NCBI RefSeq assembly: GCF_012641395.1
Contig: NZ_JABAIH010000001.1
Coordinates: 806,001-870,000, forward strand
Length of the DNA stretch: 64,000 nt
Source: Rhizobium sp. P32RR-XVIII
GTDB taxonomy: Bacteria > Pseudomonadota > Alphaproteobacteria > Rhizobiales > Rhizobiaceae
Reading direction: 5' to 3'
Shown here in pieces: positions 1 through 8,883 of the stretch (position 1 is its first letter; every line of letters begins with the position of its first letter). The notes below the pieces were generated by a model. That model did not search any database. It had not been told where the DNA came from and worked only from the letters and a program-made list of their open reading frames with translations. The translations under genes were made by a program, and so were the position numbers.

Positions 1-398
1 AGGTGCGCGACAGCCTTGCGTCGCTCGCACGCCTCATGACCTTCTTCTATACCATTCCCGCCGTTCAGAAGGATCAGGCGACGAAGGAACTGGCGCGCAC
101 CGTCACTCGCGATATCCAGTCGCTGACCGAGCATGCGTCCTATATCGCCGGAAACATCACCGTCCTGCTGGATGCCTCGCTCGGCCTCATCAACATCGAG
201 CAGAACTCGATCATCAAGATCTTCTCGATCGCATCCGTGGTGTTCTTGCCGCCGACGCTTGTTGCCTCCATCTATGGTATGAATTTCGAATTCATGCCGG
301 AGCTTCATTGGATCGCGGGTTATCCAGTCTCGCTGGGCCTGATGGCGATCTCCGCTATCGTTCCGTTTTTCTTCTTCCGATGGAAAGGCTGGCTCTGA
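1..398 (+). CDS. corA: CorA family Mg2+/Co2+ transporter, C-terminal part (cut by window edge)
   Basis: Only the last 131 residues or so are visible; the gene begins before the window. The visible part has the long helix of CorA proteins, then two hydrophobic segments with the family signature YGMN between them (the segment SIYGMNFEFMPE), and a short basic C-terminus (RWKGWL). CorA proteins are pentameric inner-membrane channels that take up Mg2+ and, less well, Co2+ or Ni2+; the GMN loop forms the outer mouth of the pore. A GTG at position 3 could be read as a start but is almost certainly an internal Val codon. The kup gene follows 18 bases downstream on the same strand, so the two may be co-transcribed. 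A second, more diverged CorA/ZntB-type gene lies at 45347-46342. Confidence 0.93.
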   Translation, partial: VRDSLASLARLMTFFYTIPAVQKDQATKELARTVTRDIQSLTEHASYIAGNITVLLDASLGLINIEQNSIIKIFSIASVVFLPPTLVASIYGMNFEFMPELHWIAGYPVSLGLMAISAIVPFFFFRWKGWL

Positions 399-416
399 GG
401 AGCTTGTAGTCATCCA

Positions 417-2315
417 ATGCTTGACGAAAGCCATTCGCAGGATCGCAACATGACGCCGCGCAAGCTCTTCTATCTTGCGCTGGGCTCTGTGGGCGTCGTC
501 TATGGGGACATCGGCACCAGCCCGCTTTACGCATTCCGCGAAGCGCTGAAGCCGGTCGCTCACGACGGTCTCACCCGTTTCGAGGTCATCAGCCTTATCT
601 CGCTGATGCTTTGGGCTTTGACGATCATCGTCACGCTCAAATACGTGCTGCTGTTGTTGCGCGCCGACAACGAAGGCGAGGGCGGTACGCTTTCCCTCCT
701 TGCTCTTTTGATGAAGACGGCAAACGGCCACACCGCAGTACTGCTTCTGCTTGGTGTCGCAGGCGCGGCCCTGTTCCTGGGCGATGCCATGATTACACCG
801 GCGCTTTCGGTTCTGTCCGCCGTGGAAGGTGTCAAGCTGGTCGCGCCGGACCTCTCGTCTTACATCATGCCGATCTCGGCGGGCATCCTCGTCTTGCTGT
901 TCGTCGTCCAATCGCACGGTACCACTGCCGTGGCCCGTTTCTTCGGGCCGATCACGGCGGTCTGGTTCCTTGTCATGGCGATTGTCGGCATCTCACACAT
1001 CTCTGATGACTTCGAGATCCTGGCAGCCTTCAATCCGTACTATGCCGTCAGTTTCCTGTTCAAGGAAGGATTTTACGGAATCGTCGTTTTGGGTGCCGTC
1101 TTTCTGACGGTTACCGGCGCGGAAGCGCTTTACGCGGATCTTGGCCACTTCGGCCGCCGTCCGATCCAATGGGCATGGTTCGTGCTGGTCTACCCGGCGC
1201 TCGCCTTGAATTATCTCGGCCAGGGCGCGCTGGTACTCGGCGACCCGCAGACGATGTCGGACCCCTTCTACCTCATGTTCCCGAAATGGGCGCTTCCTTT
1301 CGCCGTCATTCTGGCGACGGCGGCGACCATCATCGCCAGCCAGGCGGTCATCACCGGCGCCTTCTCGCTCGTGCGGCAGGCGATCAACCTTGGCTTCCTG
1401 CCACGCATGGAAATCCTCTTCACCTCGGAAACCCATACCGGTCAGATCTTCCTGCCGGCGGTCAACACCGTGCTCTTCATCGGTGTCTTGTTCCTCGTCC
1501 TCACGTTCAAGACCTCGGATGCGCTTGCAATAGCCTATGGCATCTCGGTCACGGGCGCGATGGTGGTCACCTCCATCATGGCCTTCGAATTCGTCCGGAC
1601 GCGCTGGAACTGGTCGCTCCCGGTGACTGCGATCGTCCTCCTGCCGCTGCTTGCGCTGGAACTGATCTTCCTGGGTGCCAACCTGCTGAAGATCCACGAC
1701 GGCGGCTATATTCCGATCCTGATCGCCAGTGCCTTCATCATCATCATGTGGACTTGGCGCCGCGGCACAGCGCTTCTCATGGAAAAGACCCGGCATACGG
1801 ACATTCCGCTGGCTTCCTTCGTCAGCTCGATCGAGCGCAAGAGCGATCACTCGCCTGCCCATGTGCCAGGTACCGCGATTTTCCTCACCAGCGATCCGGA
1901 ATCGGCGCCGGCCGCCCTGCTGCACAATCTGAAGCACAACCATGTCCTGCATGACAGGAACGTCATCCTGACGATTCGCACCGTCAACAAGCCACGTGTT
2001 GCAAGTGCTGACCGTTACAAGGTCGAGCAAGTTTCCGAGCGGTTCACCCGGGTCGAGTTGCTCTTCGGCTTCATGGAAACGCAGAACGTCTCCCAGGCGC
2101 TCGCGACACTCAGAAAGACCGGCTTGAAGTTCGACATCATGTCCACTTCCTTCTATCTCGGCCGGCGCAAGCTGGTTCCCGATGCGAAGTCGGGAATGCC
2201 CTATTGGCAGGATCGGCTCTATATCGCGCTCGCCAATGCCGCGGCGAACCCTTCCGATTACTTCCGCCTGCCGGCAAACCGCGTGGTCGAGCTCGGCTCA
2301 CACGTCATCATCTGA
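417..2315 (+). CDS. kup: KUP/HAK family low-affinity potassium transporter
   Basis: A 632-residue protein of normal Kup length. It opens with the family signature [11 protein letters not shown] about 30 residues in, followed by about 12 hydrophobic segments to residue 450 or so, and ends with the soluble C-terminal domain typical of the family. Kup proteins are inner-membrane H+/K+ symporters taking up K+ at low turgor or low pH; rhizobia often carry several copies. The start at 417 has a weak GAGGAG about 15 bases upstream. An ATG 33 bases further in (450), preceded by AGGA, is a real alternative and would remove only 11 non-conserved residues. It follows corA closely and ends at a good rho-independent terminator at 2340, so corA-kup may be one ion-transport transcript. 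Confidence 0.95.
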   Translation: MLDESHSQDRNMTPRKLFYLALGSVGVVYGDIGTSPLYAFREALKPVAHDGLTRFEVISLISLMLWALTIIVTLKYVLLLLRADNEGEGGTLSLLALLMKTANGHTAVLLLLGVAGAALFLGDAMITPALSVLSAVEGVKLVAPDLSSYIMPISAGILVLLFVVQSHGTTAVARFFGPITAVWFLVMAIVGISHISDDFEILAAFNPYYAVSFLFKEGFYGIVVLGAVFLTVTGAEALYADLGHFGRRPIQWAWFVLVYPALALNYLGQGALVLGDPQTMSDPFYLMFPKWALPFAVILATAATIIASQAVITGAFSLVRQAINLGFLPRMEILFTSETHTGQIFLPAVNTVLFIGVLFLVLTFKTSDALAIAYGISVTGAMVVTSIMAFEFVRTRWNWSLPVTAIVLLPLLALELIFLGANLLKIHDGGYIPILIASAFIIIMWTWRRGTALLMEKTRHTDIPLASFVSSIERKSDHSPAHVPGTAIFLTSDPESAPAALLHNLKHNHVLHDRNVILTIRTVNKPRVASADRYKVEQVSERFTRVELLFGFMETQNVSQALATLRKTGLKFDIMSTSFYLGRRKLVPDAKSGMPYWQDRLYIALANAAANPSDYFRLPANRVVELGSHVII

Positions 2316-2339
2316 CGCACCCAAACAGCGCTTTCAAGG

Positions 2340-2369
2340 ACCCGGCCGTCGCGCCGGGTTCTTTGTGTT
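2340..2369 (+). terminator. Rho-independent terminator after kup
   Basis: A 7-bp stem ACCCGGC / GCCGGGT (2340-2346 with 2353-2359) around a 6-base loop is followed by a T-rich run. It lies 24 bases after the kup stop. Confidence 0.8.
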
Positions 2370-2451
2370 CGGCTATCAAAAGTGCTTATGGATGAATTTC
2401 GGCGCATCCGCATTAACCAAGCATCAAGGTTAATGGAGGATTTTCGAGGGA

Positions 2452-3660
2452 GTGTTTAGCGTCCCGTGTCGGAGTCTGGCGTTGCGTCGAAATCCCGTTG
2501 TCCGTAGCAAGCTGCGTTCCCTCCCTCAAAGCTGGATTTCACCCGCCGTCTTCGGCATTTGCGGGTGGCTCGCATTCCCAAGCATGGCTTCCCACGCCGA
2601 TCTCGCAGCCATGCTCGCCGGGCTTGATGAGAGCCGTGACAACTGGCGCATGGTCATGACCAATTCCCCGGCGGGCTCGCTCCATCAGGCCGAACTCGCT
2701 TTTACGGATCCGCTTGTGACGGGATCGATTGCCGCCGGGGCAGGCATGGTGCTTCCGGATGGCCGCAAGGTCGCCTTCGTCGCGGAAGGCAAGGGCCACG
2801 AGGACACGCCGGACGAAGACCGCGTGAACCGAGAAACCAAGAAGGGCCGCATTGTCGCCGTCGAGAAGATGCAGCCGCCGAAGGATTTTTCCGCCGGCTC
2901 CATTCTCCACCGTACGCAGCTGCTGTTCCAACCGAGCTTCGATCTCAAGGACAAGTCCGCCTTCGTCAAGCCGAAGATCAAGGGCAAGGAAATCGAAATC
3001 GCGACCAACTTCTACCGGAAACAGCCGGTCAAGCCGGCCCCCGGAGTTCCGGCGCTGCTGGCCGGCCTGGTTAACAACGACAAGGCCGATGTGCTGGCGA
3101 CGGCCTATGCCCCGGCGGCGCCGGACTACGCCCGCCAATCGCCCTTCGATTCGATTCTCACTGATTCCGCAAACGATGGCCGCTTCGTTCCGCAGATCGG
3201 GGCGAAAGATCACGCGTGGGCGGCGAGCATTCTGCCGGCCAGCGTGTTTTCCGCGGGCGAACAGCAGTGTCTGGCATCCGGCATCTATTTCGAAGCCCGC
3301 GGCGAATCGGTGAAGGGGCAGGCCGCTGTTGCGCAGGTCATCCTCAACCGCGTGCGTAATCCGGCCTATCCGAAAACCATCTGCGGCGTCGTCTACCAGA
3401 ACGAAGACTGGCGCAATCGCTGCCAGTTCTCCTTTGCCTGCGACAACATCAGGGATCGCGTGAACTCCCAGTATCACTGGCGTGTCGCTCGTGAGGTTGC
3501 CATGGCTGTGACTGCCGGCAAGATCTGGCTCCCGCAGGTCGGCTCCGCCACACACTACCACGCGGTCTACGTCCGGCCGAACTGGGCAAAGACCATGGAA
3601 AAGGTCGGCCGCATCGGCCTGCACGTCTTTTACCGCACCTACGGCGGCGGCTGGAGCTGA
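2452..3660 (+). CDS. Cell wall hydrolase, SleB (Hydrolase_2) family, secreted
   Basis: A 402-residue protein. The N-terminus is basic (RRNPVVRSKLR) then hydrophobic, consistent with a signal peptide or anchor ending near the Ala-Ser-His-Ala motif around residue 48. A poorly conserved linker of about 200 residues follows. Residues 270-400 form the SleB/Hydrolase_2 domain: EARGE (candidate catalytic Glu near 281), the ILNRVRNPAYP segment, CQFSFACD and a THYHA motif near the end. The family cleaves peptidoglycan (spore-cortex lytic enzyme in Bacillus); in non-sporulating alphaproteobacteria it is assumed to remodel the periplasmic wall. The GTG start has GAGG-type sequence upstream, but a later start is possible because the first 20 residues are not typical of a signal peptide. 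It stands alone, with terminators or promoters on both sides. Confidence 0.85.
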   Translation: MFSVPCRSLALRRNPVVRSKLRSLPQSWISPAVFGICGWLAFPSMASHADLAAMLAGLDESRDNWRMVMTNSPAGSLHQAELAFTDPLVTGSIAAGAGMVLPDGRKVAFVAEGKGHEDTPDEDRVNRETKKGRIVAVEKMQPPKDFSAGSILHRTQLLFQPSFDLKDKSAFVKPKIKGKEIEIATNFYRKQPVKPAPGVPALLAGLVNNDKADVLATAYAPAAPDYARQSPFDSILTDSANDGRFVPQIGAKDHAWAASILPASVFSAGEQQCLASGIYFEARGESVKGQAAVAQVILNRVRNPAYPKTICGVVYQNEDWRNRCQFSFACDNIRDRVNSQYHWRVAREVAMAVTAGKIWLPQVGSATHYHAVYVRPNWAKTMEKVGRIGLHVFYRTYGGGWS

Positions 3661-3797
3661 CGGAAAGCCGGATTTTCCGCGTGATCCGCTGCTCCGAAAG
3701 CGGATTCTGAGCCTCTAATTTTCAAGGCGTTCTGAATTCCCGATCAACCTCTTGATTTGGAATGATAATTTAATGGCTGGACAGAAGCTCTCTACGC

Positions 3798-3827
3798 CTT
3801 GACTATGTTTTGCCCTAAAACTATGTT
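3798..3827 (+). promoter_or_regulatory. Sigma-70 type promoter of the F0 ATP synthase operon
   Basis: TTGACT (3799-3804) and TATGTT (3822-3827) are separated by exactly 17 bases. With the flanking bases this reads CTTGAC...CTATGTT, very close to the alphaproteobacterial housekeeping consensus. It leaves a leader of about 95 bases before atpI and is the only convincing promoter in the 270-base gap after the SleB gene. Confidence 0.7.
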
Positions 3828-3930
3828 GCGCCCGACTTCAGAACGGACCGAAAGGTTTCACACCCTACGTCCGTTGTCCTGAAAACCGGGGGTAACGGGG
3901 ATCGCGGGCAGCGGGAGCGAGGAGGAAGCC

Positions 3931-4272
3931 ATGGAGGATGACCGCGAGGAGAGTCTTGAAAAGCGTCGCGCGCAGCTGGGAGCAAAGCTCAAAGCCAAGC
4001 GCATAGAGGCGGGAGAGGACGAGGCGAACGAAGCCCGCGCCGAAGCGAGCCGCGAAGGCTATGCTCAGGCGATGAAGCTTTCGAGCGAGTTCATTTCCGC
4101 AGTCGTTGTGGGTGCTGTTCTTGGCTATCTTCTGGACCGTTTTGTCGGCACTGCGCCTTGGGGGTTGATTGTTCTTCTGCTTCTTGGATTCTGTGCCGGC
4201 GTTTTGAACGTTCTTCGTGCTGCGGGCAAGGTTGCGAAACCGGCGCCTGGAGTTGAAAACGGCAAGAAATAG
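3931..4272 (+). CDS. atpI: ATP synthase protein I
   Basis: A 113-residue protein. The first 45 residues are highly charged and probably coiled (basic/acidic repeats such as KRRAQLGAKLKAKR), followed by two hydrophobic segments (about 50-70 and 77-97) and a short polar tail. This is the layout of AtpI, a small membrane protein at the head of many atp operons that helps assemble the c-ring and may affect Mg2+ handling; it is not part of the mature enzyme. A very strong ribosome binding site, GAGGAGG, is 6 bases before the ATG. It is the first gene of the F0 block atpI-atpB-atpE-b'-b. Confidence 0.9.
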   Translation: MEDDREESLEKRRAQLGAKLKAKRIEAGEDEANEARAEASREGYAQAMKLSSEFISAVVVGAVLGYLLDRFVGTAPWGLIVLLLLGFCAGVLNVLRAAGKVAKPAPGVENGKK

Positions 4273-4344
4273 GGCAGGGGCGCACGAGCGCGTTGTCGAG
4301 TGCAGTGGTCCCGCGTTTGCGGGCTAAAGAAGAGAGAACAAGCG

Positions 4345-5097
4345 GTGGCTAACGATCCGATCCATCAGTTCCAGATCTACAAGATTGTACCGATCGAAAT
4401 CGGCGGGATTGATTTTTCGTTCACCAACGCATCGTTGTTCATGGCGGTGTCCGCCACCGTTGCCGCAGCCTTCCTTTATTTCGCGACATCCAATCGTGCG
4501 ATCATTCCCGGCCGCACCCAGTCGCTTGCGGAAATGTCCTATGAGTTCATTGCCGCGATGTTGAAGGAAGGGGCGGGCACCAAGGGAATGCAATTCTTCC
4601 CGCTGGTCTTCTCGCTCTTCATGTTCGTGCTGACGGCAAACCTGCTCGGCATGTTCCCGTATTTCTTCACGGTTACGAGCCAGATCATCGTGACCTTCGC
4701 CCTGGCGCTGCTCGTTATCGGCACGGTTCTCGTCTACGGCTTCTACAAGCACGGGTTCCGCTTCCTGAATGTCTTCGTTCCGTCGGGCGTCCCGGGCATT
4801 CTCTTGCCGCTGGTGGTGTCGATCGAAATAATTTCGTTCCTGTCCCGGCCGATTTCGCTCTCTGTTCGTCTTTTCGCCAACATGCTTGCCGGTCACATCA
4901 CCCTGAAGGTGTTCGCAGGCTTCGTCGCCTCGCTTGGAGCCCTTGGTGCGCTCGGCGTTGGCGGTGCCGTTCTTCCCCTCATCATGACGGTCGCCCTGAC
5001 CGCTCTCGAGTTCCTCGTTGCCTTCCTCCAGGCTTATGTCTTTGCGGTGCTGACTTGCATGTACCTCAATGATGCAATTCATCCGGGTGGCCACTAA
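4345..5097 (+). CDS. atpB: F0F1 ATP synthase subunit a
   Basis: The stator channel subunit of the ATP synthase. With the c-ring it forms the two half-channels for protons. The protein is 250 residues from the GTG at 4345, the length usual in rhizobia. The frame stays open 45 bases further upstream to 4300, but the MANDPIHQF start and the purine-rich AAGAAGAGAGA just before it support 4345. The essential Arg is in the segment [14 protein letters not shown], in the penultimate helix region. About six hydrophobic segments are visible. It lies between atpI and atpE on the same transcript. Confidence 0.96.
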   Translation: MANDPIHQFQIYKIVPIEIGGIDFSFTNASLFMAVSATVAAAFLYFATSNRAIIPGRTQSLAEMSYEFIAAMLKEGAGTKGMQFFPLVFSLFMFVLTANLLGMFPYFFTVTSQIIVTFALALLVIGTVLVYGFYKHGFRFLNVFVPSGVPGILLPLVVSIEIISFLSRPISLSVRLFANMLAGHITLKVFAGFVASLGALGALGVGGAVLPLIMTVALTALEFLVAFLQAYVFAVLTCMYLNDAIHPGGH

Positions 5098-5110
5098 GGA
5101 ATACCGACAT

Positions 5111-5129
5111 TGACGTCAAAAGGGCGTCA
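5111..5129 (+). promoter_or_regulatory. Small hairpin in the atpB-atpE gap
   Basis: TGACGTC (5111-5117) pairs with GGCGTCA (5123-5129), allowing one G-U, around an AAAAG loop. It lies 39 bases before atpE in an A-rich leader that ends in AAAGGAG. Such a structure could mark an mRNA 5' end or help ribosome loading on atpE; this is an inference. Confidence 0.35.
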
Positions 5130-5168
5130 GTCATTTCGCCGCAACAACCATTTTCAAAGGAGTTCAAC

Positions 5169-5396
5169 ATGGACGCGGAAGCAGCAAAGTTCATCGGTGC
5201 AGGTCTGGCTTGCCTTGGTATGGCCGGTACGGCTCTCGGCCTCGGCAACATCTTCGGCAGCTACCTCTCCGGCGCGCTTCGCAACCCGTCTGCCGCTGAC
5301 AGCCAGTTCGGCCGTCTGGTTTTCGGCTTTGCCGTTACGGAAGCTCTGGGCATCTTCTCGCTGCTCGTTGCACTCCTTCTGCTCTTCGCCGTTTGA
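5169..5396 (+). CDS. atpE: F0F1 ATP synthase subunit c
   Basis: A 75-residue proteolipid of two transmembrane helices joined by the polar loop ([10 protein letters not shown]). The proton-carrying carboxylate is Glu58 in [10 protein letters not shown]; the first helix carries the Gly-rich face [17 protein letters not shown] needed for ring packing. A dozen or so copies form the rotor ring of the F0 sector in the inner membrane. The AAAGGAG ribosome binding site sits 6 bases before the ATG. The gene is flanked by hairpins (5111-5129 and 5410-5446), a plausible way of giving it more product than its operon neighbours. Confidence 0.97.
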   Translation: MDAEAAKFIGAGLACLGMAGTALGLGNIFGSYLSGALRNPSAADSQFGRLVFGFAVTEALGIFSLLVALLLLFAV

Positions 5397-5409
5397 TTTC
5401 GGTGGATTG

Positions 5410-5449
5410 AAGGATCACGGCCTGCGACCTGCAAGCCGTGATCCTTTGT
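5410..5449 (+). terminator. Strong hairpin between atpE and the b' gene (attenuator or mRNA stabiliser)
   Basis: A perfect 12-bp stem, AAGGATCACGGC (5410-5421) with GCCGTGATCCTT (5435-5446), around a 13-base loop, followed by only a short T run. It lies inside the operon, so it probably acts as a partial terminator or protects the 3' end of the atpE message rather than ending transcription. Confidence 0.65.
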
Positions 5450-5474
5450 ATTTGCAGTACACCTGGAGGTGAGC

Positions 5475-6116
5475 ATGTTTTTTGTGACCCCGGCCTTTGC
5501 TCAGGAAGCTCCGGCGGGATCGGCAGAACCTGGCGCAGCGCCCGCTACGGACTCGCATGCCGCTCCGGCTGCCGGCGAGGTCCATACCGAAACCGGCGTT
5601 CCCGCCGGCGAGCACGGCGGCGGTGCTTTTCCGCCTTTCGATTCGTCGACTTACGCTTCCCAGCTCTTGTGGCTGGCAATTACGTTCGCCGTCTTCTTCG
5701 TGCTCATGCAAAAGGTCATCGGGCCGCGCATTGGCAAGATCCTCGAACAGCGCCACGACCGCATCTCGCAGGATCTCGACGAGGCAACCCGCCTGAAGGC
5801 GGAAGCCGACGCAGACGTGGCGGCTTATGAAGCCGAGCTGGCTGCAGCCCGTGCCAAGGCGGGTTCGATCGCGGCCGCCGCTCGCGAGGAAGCCAAGCTC
5901 AAGGCGGAGGCGGAGCGTCGCGCCGTCGAAGCCAGCCTCTCCGAGAAGCTGAAGGCTGCCGAGGCCCGCATCGCCGAGATCAAGGCGAAGGCATTTGCAG
6001 ATGTCGGCACAATCGCTGAGGAAACGGCGGCTGCCGTTGTCGAGCAGCTGATCGGCGGTACTGCCGCCAAGCCGGAAGTCGCCGCTGCGGTCGCAGCCGC
6101 CAAGAAGGAGGCTTGA
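5475..6116 (+). CDS. atpF2: F0F1 ATP synthase subunit b' (second b subunit)
   Basis: A 213-residue peripheral-stalk subunit. An N-terminal region with a signal-like start ([10 protein letters not shown]) and Ala/Gly/His-rich linker precedes one transmembrane helix (about 60-80, [13 protein letters not shown]), and the rest is a long Ala/Glu/Lys-rich coiled coil. Alphaproteobacteria use a b/b' heterodimer instead of the b2 homodimer of E. coli. The ATG at 5475 is 5 bases after GGAGG; the GTG at 5469 overlaps that ribosome binding site and is unlikely to be used. It ends 3 bases before the next gene, atpF. Confidence 0.94.
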   Translation: MFFVTPAFAQEAPAGSAEPGAAPATDSHAAPAAGEVHTETGVPAGEHGGGAFPPFDSSTYASQLLWLAITFAVFFVLMQKVIGPRIGKILEQRHDRISQDLDEATRLKAEADADVAAYEAELAAARAKAGSIAAAAREEAKLKAEAERRAVEASLSEKLKAAEARIAEIKAKAFADVGTIAEETAAAVVEQLIGGTAAKPEVAAAVAAAKKEA

Positions 6117-6119
6117 TCG

Positions 6120-6602
6120 ATGGCTTTTGACGCAACTTTCTTCGCCTTTGTCGGCCTGGTGATATTCCTGGCATTGATGGTCTATCTGAAGGTTCCCGGC
6201 ATCATGGCAAAGTCGCTCGACGACCGTGCCGACCGGATCCGCAACGAGCTGGCGGAAGCCAAGCGTCTGCGCGAGGAGGCTCAGCATCTGCTGGCCGAAT
6301 ACCAGCGCAAGCGCAAGGAGGCGGAAGCGGAGGCGGAACATATCCTCGCCGCAGCCCAGCGCGAAGCCGAAATGCTGACCGCCGAGGCAAGGAAGAAGAC
6401 GGAAGAGTTCGTCGCCAACCGCAACGCGATTTCGGAGCAGAAGATCAAGCAGGCTGAAGCCGATGCGATGAAGGCCGTCCGTTCGGCGGCCGTCGACCTG
6501 GCGATTACCGCGGCTGAAACGGTTCTTGCCAAGAAGGCTGATACGGTTCAGTCCGATCTCTTCAAAGGTGCCGTCGGCGCGGTGAAGACGCGCCTCAACT
6601 AA
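6120..6602 (+). CDS. atpF: F0F1 ATP synthase subunit b
   Basis: A 160-residue protein with one N-terminal transmembrane helix (about 4-24) followed by a continuous charged helix rich in Ala, Glu, Lys and Arg, the dimerising stalk that links F0 to the F1 head. It pairs with the b' product of the gene just before it. AAGGAGG lies about 10 bases upstream of the ATG, inside the end of the b' gene, so translation is probably coupled. It is the last gene of the operon; the F1 genes are not nearby, as is usual in alphaproteobacteria. Confidence 0.96.
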   Translation: MAFDATFFAFVGLVIFLALMVYLKVPGIMAKSLDDRADRIRNELAEAKRLREEAQHLLAEYQRKRKEAEAEAEHILAAAQREAEMLTAEARKKTEEFVANRNAISEQKIKQAEADAMKAVRSAAVDLAITAAETVLAKKADTVQSDLFKGAVGAVKTRLN

Positions 6603-6628
6603 GAAATCAGCCCGGATTGAAATCGAAC

Positions 6629-6655
6629 AGGCCGGGTTTAGCCCGGCCTTTTCTA
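6629..6655 (+). terminator. Bidirectional terminator between atpF and rnhB
   Basis: An 8-bp stem AGGCCGGG / CCCGGCCT (6629-6636 with 6642-6649) around TTTAG, followed by TTTTCT. The 3' side overlaps the rnhB stop codon on the other strand, so the same hairpin can serve both converging genes. Confidence 0.82.
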
Positions 6656-7339
6656 TTCGAGGATCAACTCCTCGTCGATCACGATGCCGTCTCTGCGGAG
6701 CGGACGGAAGCTCATGCGGTGCAGCGAACAGGGACCATGCCGCTCGATACCGGCCCGATGCTGCGCCGTTCCATAGCCTACATGCGCGGCAAAGCCGTAG
6801 GCGGGGTAGACGGCGTCCGCGCGTGCCATCATCCGGTCGCGCGTCACCTTTGCGACGATCGAGGCCGCGGCGATCGAAACCGAGCGCGCATCGCCCTTGA
6901 CGACTGCCTGTCCGGGGCATTCCAATCCGGGAGGCACGTCGAGCCCATCGGTGAGGACATAGTTCGCCTGGATCGCCAGCCCGCAGATCGCCCGGCGCAT
7001 GGCATCGAGGCTAGCTTTGCGGATGTCCGTCAGGTCTATCCGCGTGGCACTTGACGATGCGATCGAAACAGTCGCCGTTGCCAGGATCTGGACGAAGAGC
7101 TCTTCGCGCCGTTGCGCCGAGAGCTGCTTGGAATCATTTAGCCCTTCAGGAATACGTTTCGGATTAAGAATGACGGCGGCGGCAACGACCGGCCCGGCAA
7201 GCGGGCCGCGCCCTGCTTCGTCGGCGCCTGCGACCGGCCAATGGCCGGCCCTGCGTGCCTTCAGTTCCAACTTGAAGTCCGGAACGAGCGGCACCTCTTC
7301 GAAAAGCAGAGGAGAATCGGGTGACGTGCGAGCTTTCAT
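6653..7339 (-). CDS. rnhB: Ribonuclease HII
   Basis: Removes RNA primers and misincorporated ribonucleotides from DNA by cutting the RNA strand of RNA-DNA hybrids. The 228-residue protein has the family motifs in order: the acidic pair Asp40-Glu41 in [19 protein letters not shown], the third acid Asp131 in VLTDGLD, and [14 protein letters not shown] place the start at 7339 ([10 protein letters not shown]), which has GAGG 8 bases upstream; the frame is open 12 codons further to 7375 but without a ribosome binding site. It converges on atpF and shares its terminator. Confidence 0.95.
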   Translation of the reverse strand: MKARTSPDSPLLFEEVPLVPDFKLELKARRAGHWPVAGADEAGRGPLAGPVVAAAVILNPKRIPEGLNDSKQLSAQRREELFVQILATATVSIASSSATRIDLTDIRKASLDAMRRAICGLAIQANYVLTDGLDVPPGLECPGQAVVKGDARSVSIAAASIVAKVTRDRMMARADAVYPAYGFAAHVGYGTAQHRAGIERHGPCSLHRMSFRPLRRDGIVIDEELILE

Positions 7340-7399
7340 GGACTGAACCTCGCACGCCAACCCGATTTCCTGCAAGCCCCCGGATCAGGGCGGCGTACC

Positions 7400-7428
7400 G
7401 GGGGGCTTGGGCCACGGGAGGGCAGGGG
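7400..7428 (+). other. Potential G-quadruplex motif in a G-rich gap
   Basis: The plus strand has GGGGGG-CTT-GGG-CCAC-GGG-A-GGG-CA-GGGG, five G runs of at least three with loops of 1-4 bases, in a generally G-rich stretch from 7385 to 7475. It lies just upstream of rnhB, on the strand opposite to the rnhB message. The 247-base gap between rnhB and the radical-SAM gene holds no other feature I can support. Confidence 0.4.
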
Positions 7429-7586
7429 ACCCGCCGCGGCGGCAGGGGCCGAGGGCGGCGGCCTCCTGCTGGGTAATTGTCTAACTGCCTGCAGCCTTAC
7501 CGGGCTGCCAATTCAAACGGCTTGTTCGCCGTTCAGCTTCGCACGTCACGCAGGCACATGCGCCGCGTGTCCGATGCCGTATCCTC

Positions 7587-8744
7587 TCAGAGCAGCGACA
7601 GTTGCACGCCACTGCCATCGGGCGGCACGAAGAGATCGTCGCGAAGCGGCATGCTGCGCCTCGTCATACCGAGTCTCTTTGTCGCCATCTCGAAGCGGCG
7701 GGCGATCTGCCAGGCGTAGGGTCCGGCGCCTTTCATGCGCTTGCCGAACTCCGCGTCGTAGTCCTTGCCGCCGCGCATCGAGCGGACCAGCGACATCACA
7801 TGCCGGTAGCGGTCCGGATAATTCTGCAAGAGCCAGTCTCGAAAGAGCGGAGCCACCTCCAGCGGCAGGCGCAGGATCACGTAGCCTGCCTCCAGCGCGC
7901 CGGCAGCCTTCGCCGCGTCGAGGATACGTTCCAGCTCGTGATCGTTCAACGCCGGGATCACCGGTGCGGCCATCACCGATGTCGGAACGCCTGCTTCCGT
8001 CAAGGCCCGGATCGCCTCCAGGCGCCGCCCTGGCGTCGAAGCACGCGGCTCCATCGTGCGGGCAAGCTTCCGGTCGAGCGTGGTCACGGAGAGCGAGGCG
8101 CGCACCAAACCCTTCGCTGCCATCTCCTGCAGGATATCGATGTCGCGCAGGATCAGTGCCGACTTGGTGACGATCGAAACCGGGTGGTTCGCTTTGTTCA
8201 GCACTTCGAGGATCTGGCGCATGATGCGCCATTCCTTCTCGATCGGCTGATAGGGATCGGTATTGGTTCCGATCGCGATCACGCGTGGCTTGTAGCCCGG
8301 CTTGGCAAGCTCGCGTTCCAGAAGCTTGGCCGCATCAGGCTTGGCAAACAGCTTTGCTTCGAAATCAAGACCTGCCGAAAGCCCCATATAGGAGTGCGTC
8401 GGGCGGGCGAAACAATAGATGCAGCCGTGCTCGCAGCCGCGATAGGGATTGATCGAGCGGTCGAACGGGATATCCGGCGATTCGTTACGTGTAATCGCCG
8501 TGCGTGGCTTTTCGATCTGCACGTCGGTCTTGAAGGGCGGCAGCTCTTCAAGAGTCTGCCAGCCATCGTCGAAAGCCTCGCGGCGCAACGGCTCGAAACG
8601 TCCGCTCGGATTCAATCCGGCCCCGCGTCCGCGGCGTCGGTCCACCTCGACACGGAGGCCCGACGAGGCAATCATCGCCTCGGCAATATCTGCCGTATTG
8701 GCAGGCGCAAACGCGGCCTGCCCTGCAAGGGACTGTTCGTTCAT
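7587..8744 (-). CDS. Radical SAM protein of the PA0069 / SPL-like family
   Basis: A 385-residue radical-SAM enzyme. The [4Fe-4S] ligands are Cys104, Cys108 and Cys111 in RGCEHGCIYC, which has the C-x3-C-x2-C spacing. Further family features are INPYRGCEHG just before it and IGTNTDPYQPIE downstream. Proteins of this type (COG1533) resemble spore photoproduct lyase in the SAM domain, but their substrate is unknown. The start is well supported: AGGAG lies 8 bases before the ATG. A perfect LexA-type box (GAAC-N7-GAAC) sits 70 bases upstream over the likely -35 region, so the gene may belong to the SOS regulon, which would fit a DNA-related role. That role is inferred, not shown. Confidence 0.9.
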   Translation of the reverse strand: MNEQSLAGQAAFAPANTADIAEAMIASSGLRVEVDRRRGRGAGLNPSGRFEPLRREAFDDGWQTLEELPPFKTDVQIEKPRTAITRNESPDIPFDRSINPYRGCEHGCIYCFARPTHSYMGLSAGLDFEAKLFAKPDAAKLLERELAKPGYKPRVIAIGTNTDPYQPIEKEWRIMRQILEVLNKANHPVSIVTKSALILRDIDILQEMAAKGLVRASLSVTTLDRKLARTMEPRASTPGRRLEAIRALTEAGVPTSVMAAPVIPALNDHELERILDAAKAAGALEAGYVILRLPLEVAPLFRDWLLQNYPDRYRHVMSLVRSMRGGKDYDAEFGKRMKGAGPYAWQIARRFEMATKRLGMTRRSMPLRDDLFVPPDGSGVQLSLL

Positions 8745-8813
8745 CGGATTCTCCTGCGGCGAAGATGCTGCCTTCGTCCGTTTTCGATGATTAAATTCCT
8801 ATCTGCAAAGAGA

Positions 8814-8828
8814 GAACATTGCAAGAAC
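8814..8828 (-). promoter_or_regulatory. LexA (SOS) box, Rhizobiales type
   Basis: GAAC (8814-8817), seven bases, GAAC (8825-8828) on the plus strand; on the minus strand GTTC-N7-GTTC. This direct repeat is the established LexA target in Rhizobiales and Rhodobacterales. On the minus strand it overlaps a possible -35 (TTGCAA) with TAGGAA 17 bases on, driving the radical-SAM gene; the gene at 8884 on the other side could also be affected. Confidence 0.65.
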
Positions 8829-8883
8829 AAAATGAGGAAAAGTGGTGCTGGCATATATTTGTGCACCGCATTATAGATAGGCA

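Noticed and set aside
8871..8880. TTATAGATAG resembles the BioR operator TTATnnATAA.
   Set aside because: One end base is wrong, the flanking gene is not a biotin gene, and it is better read as the -10 region of the gene at 8884.
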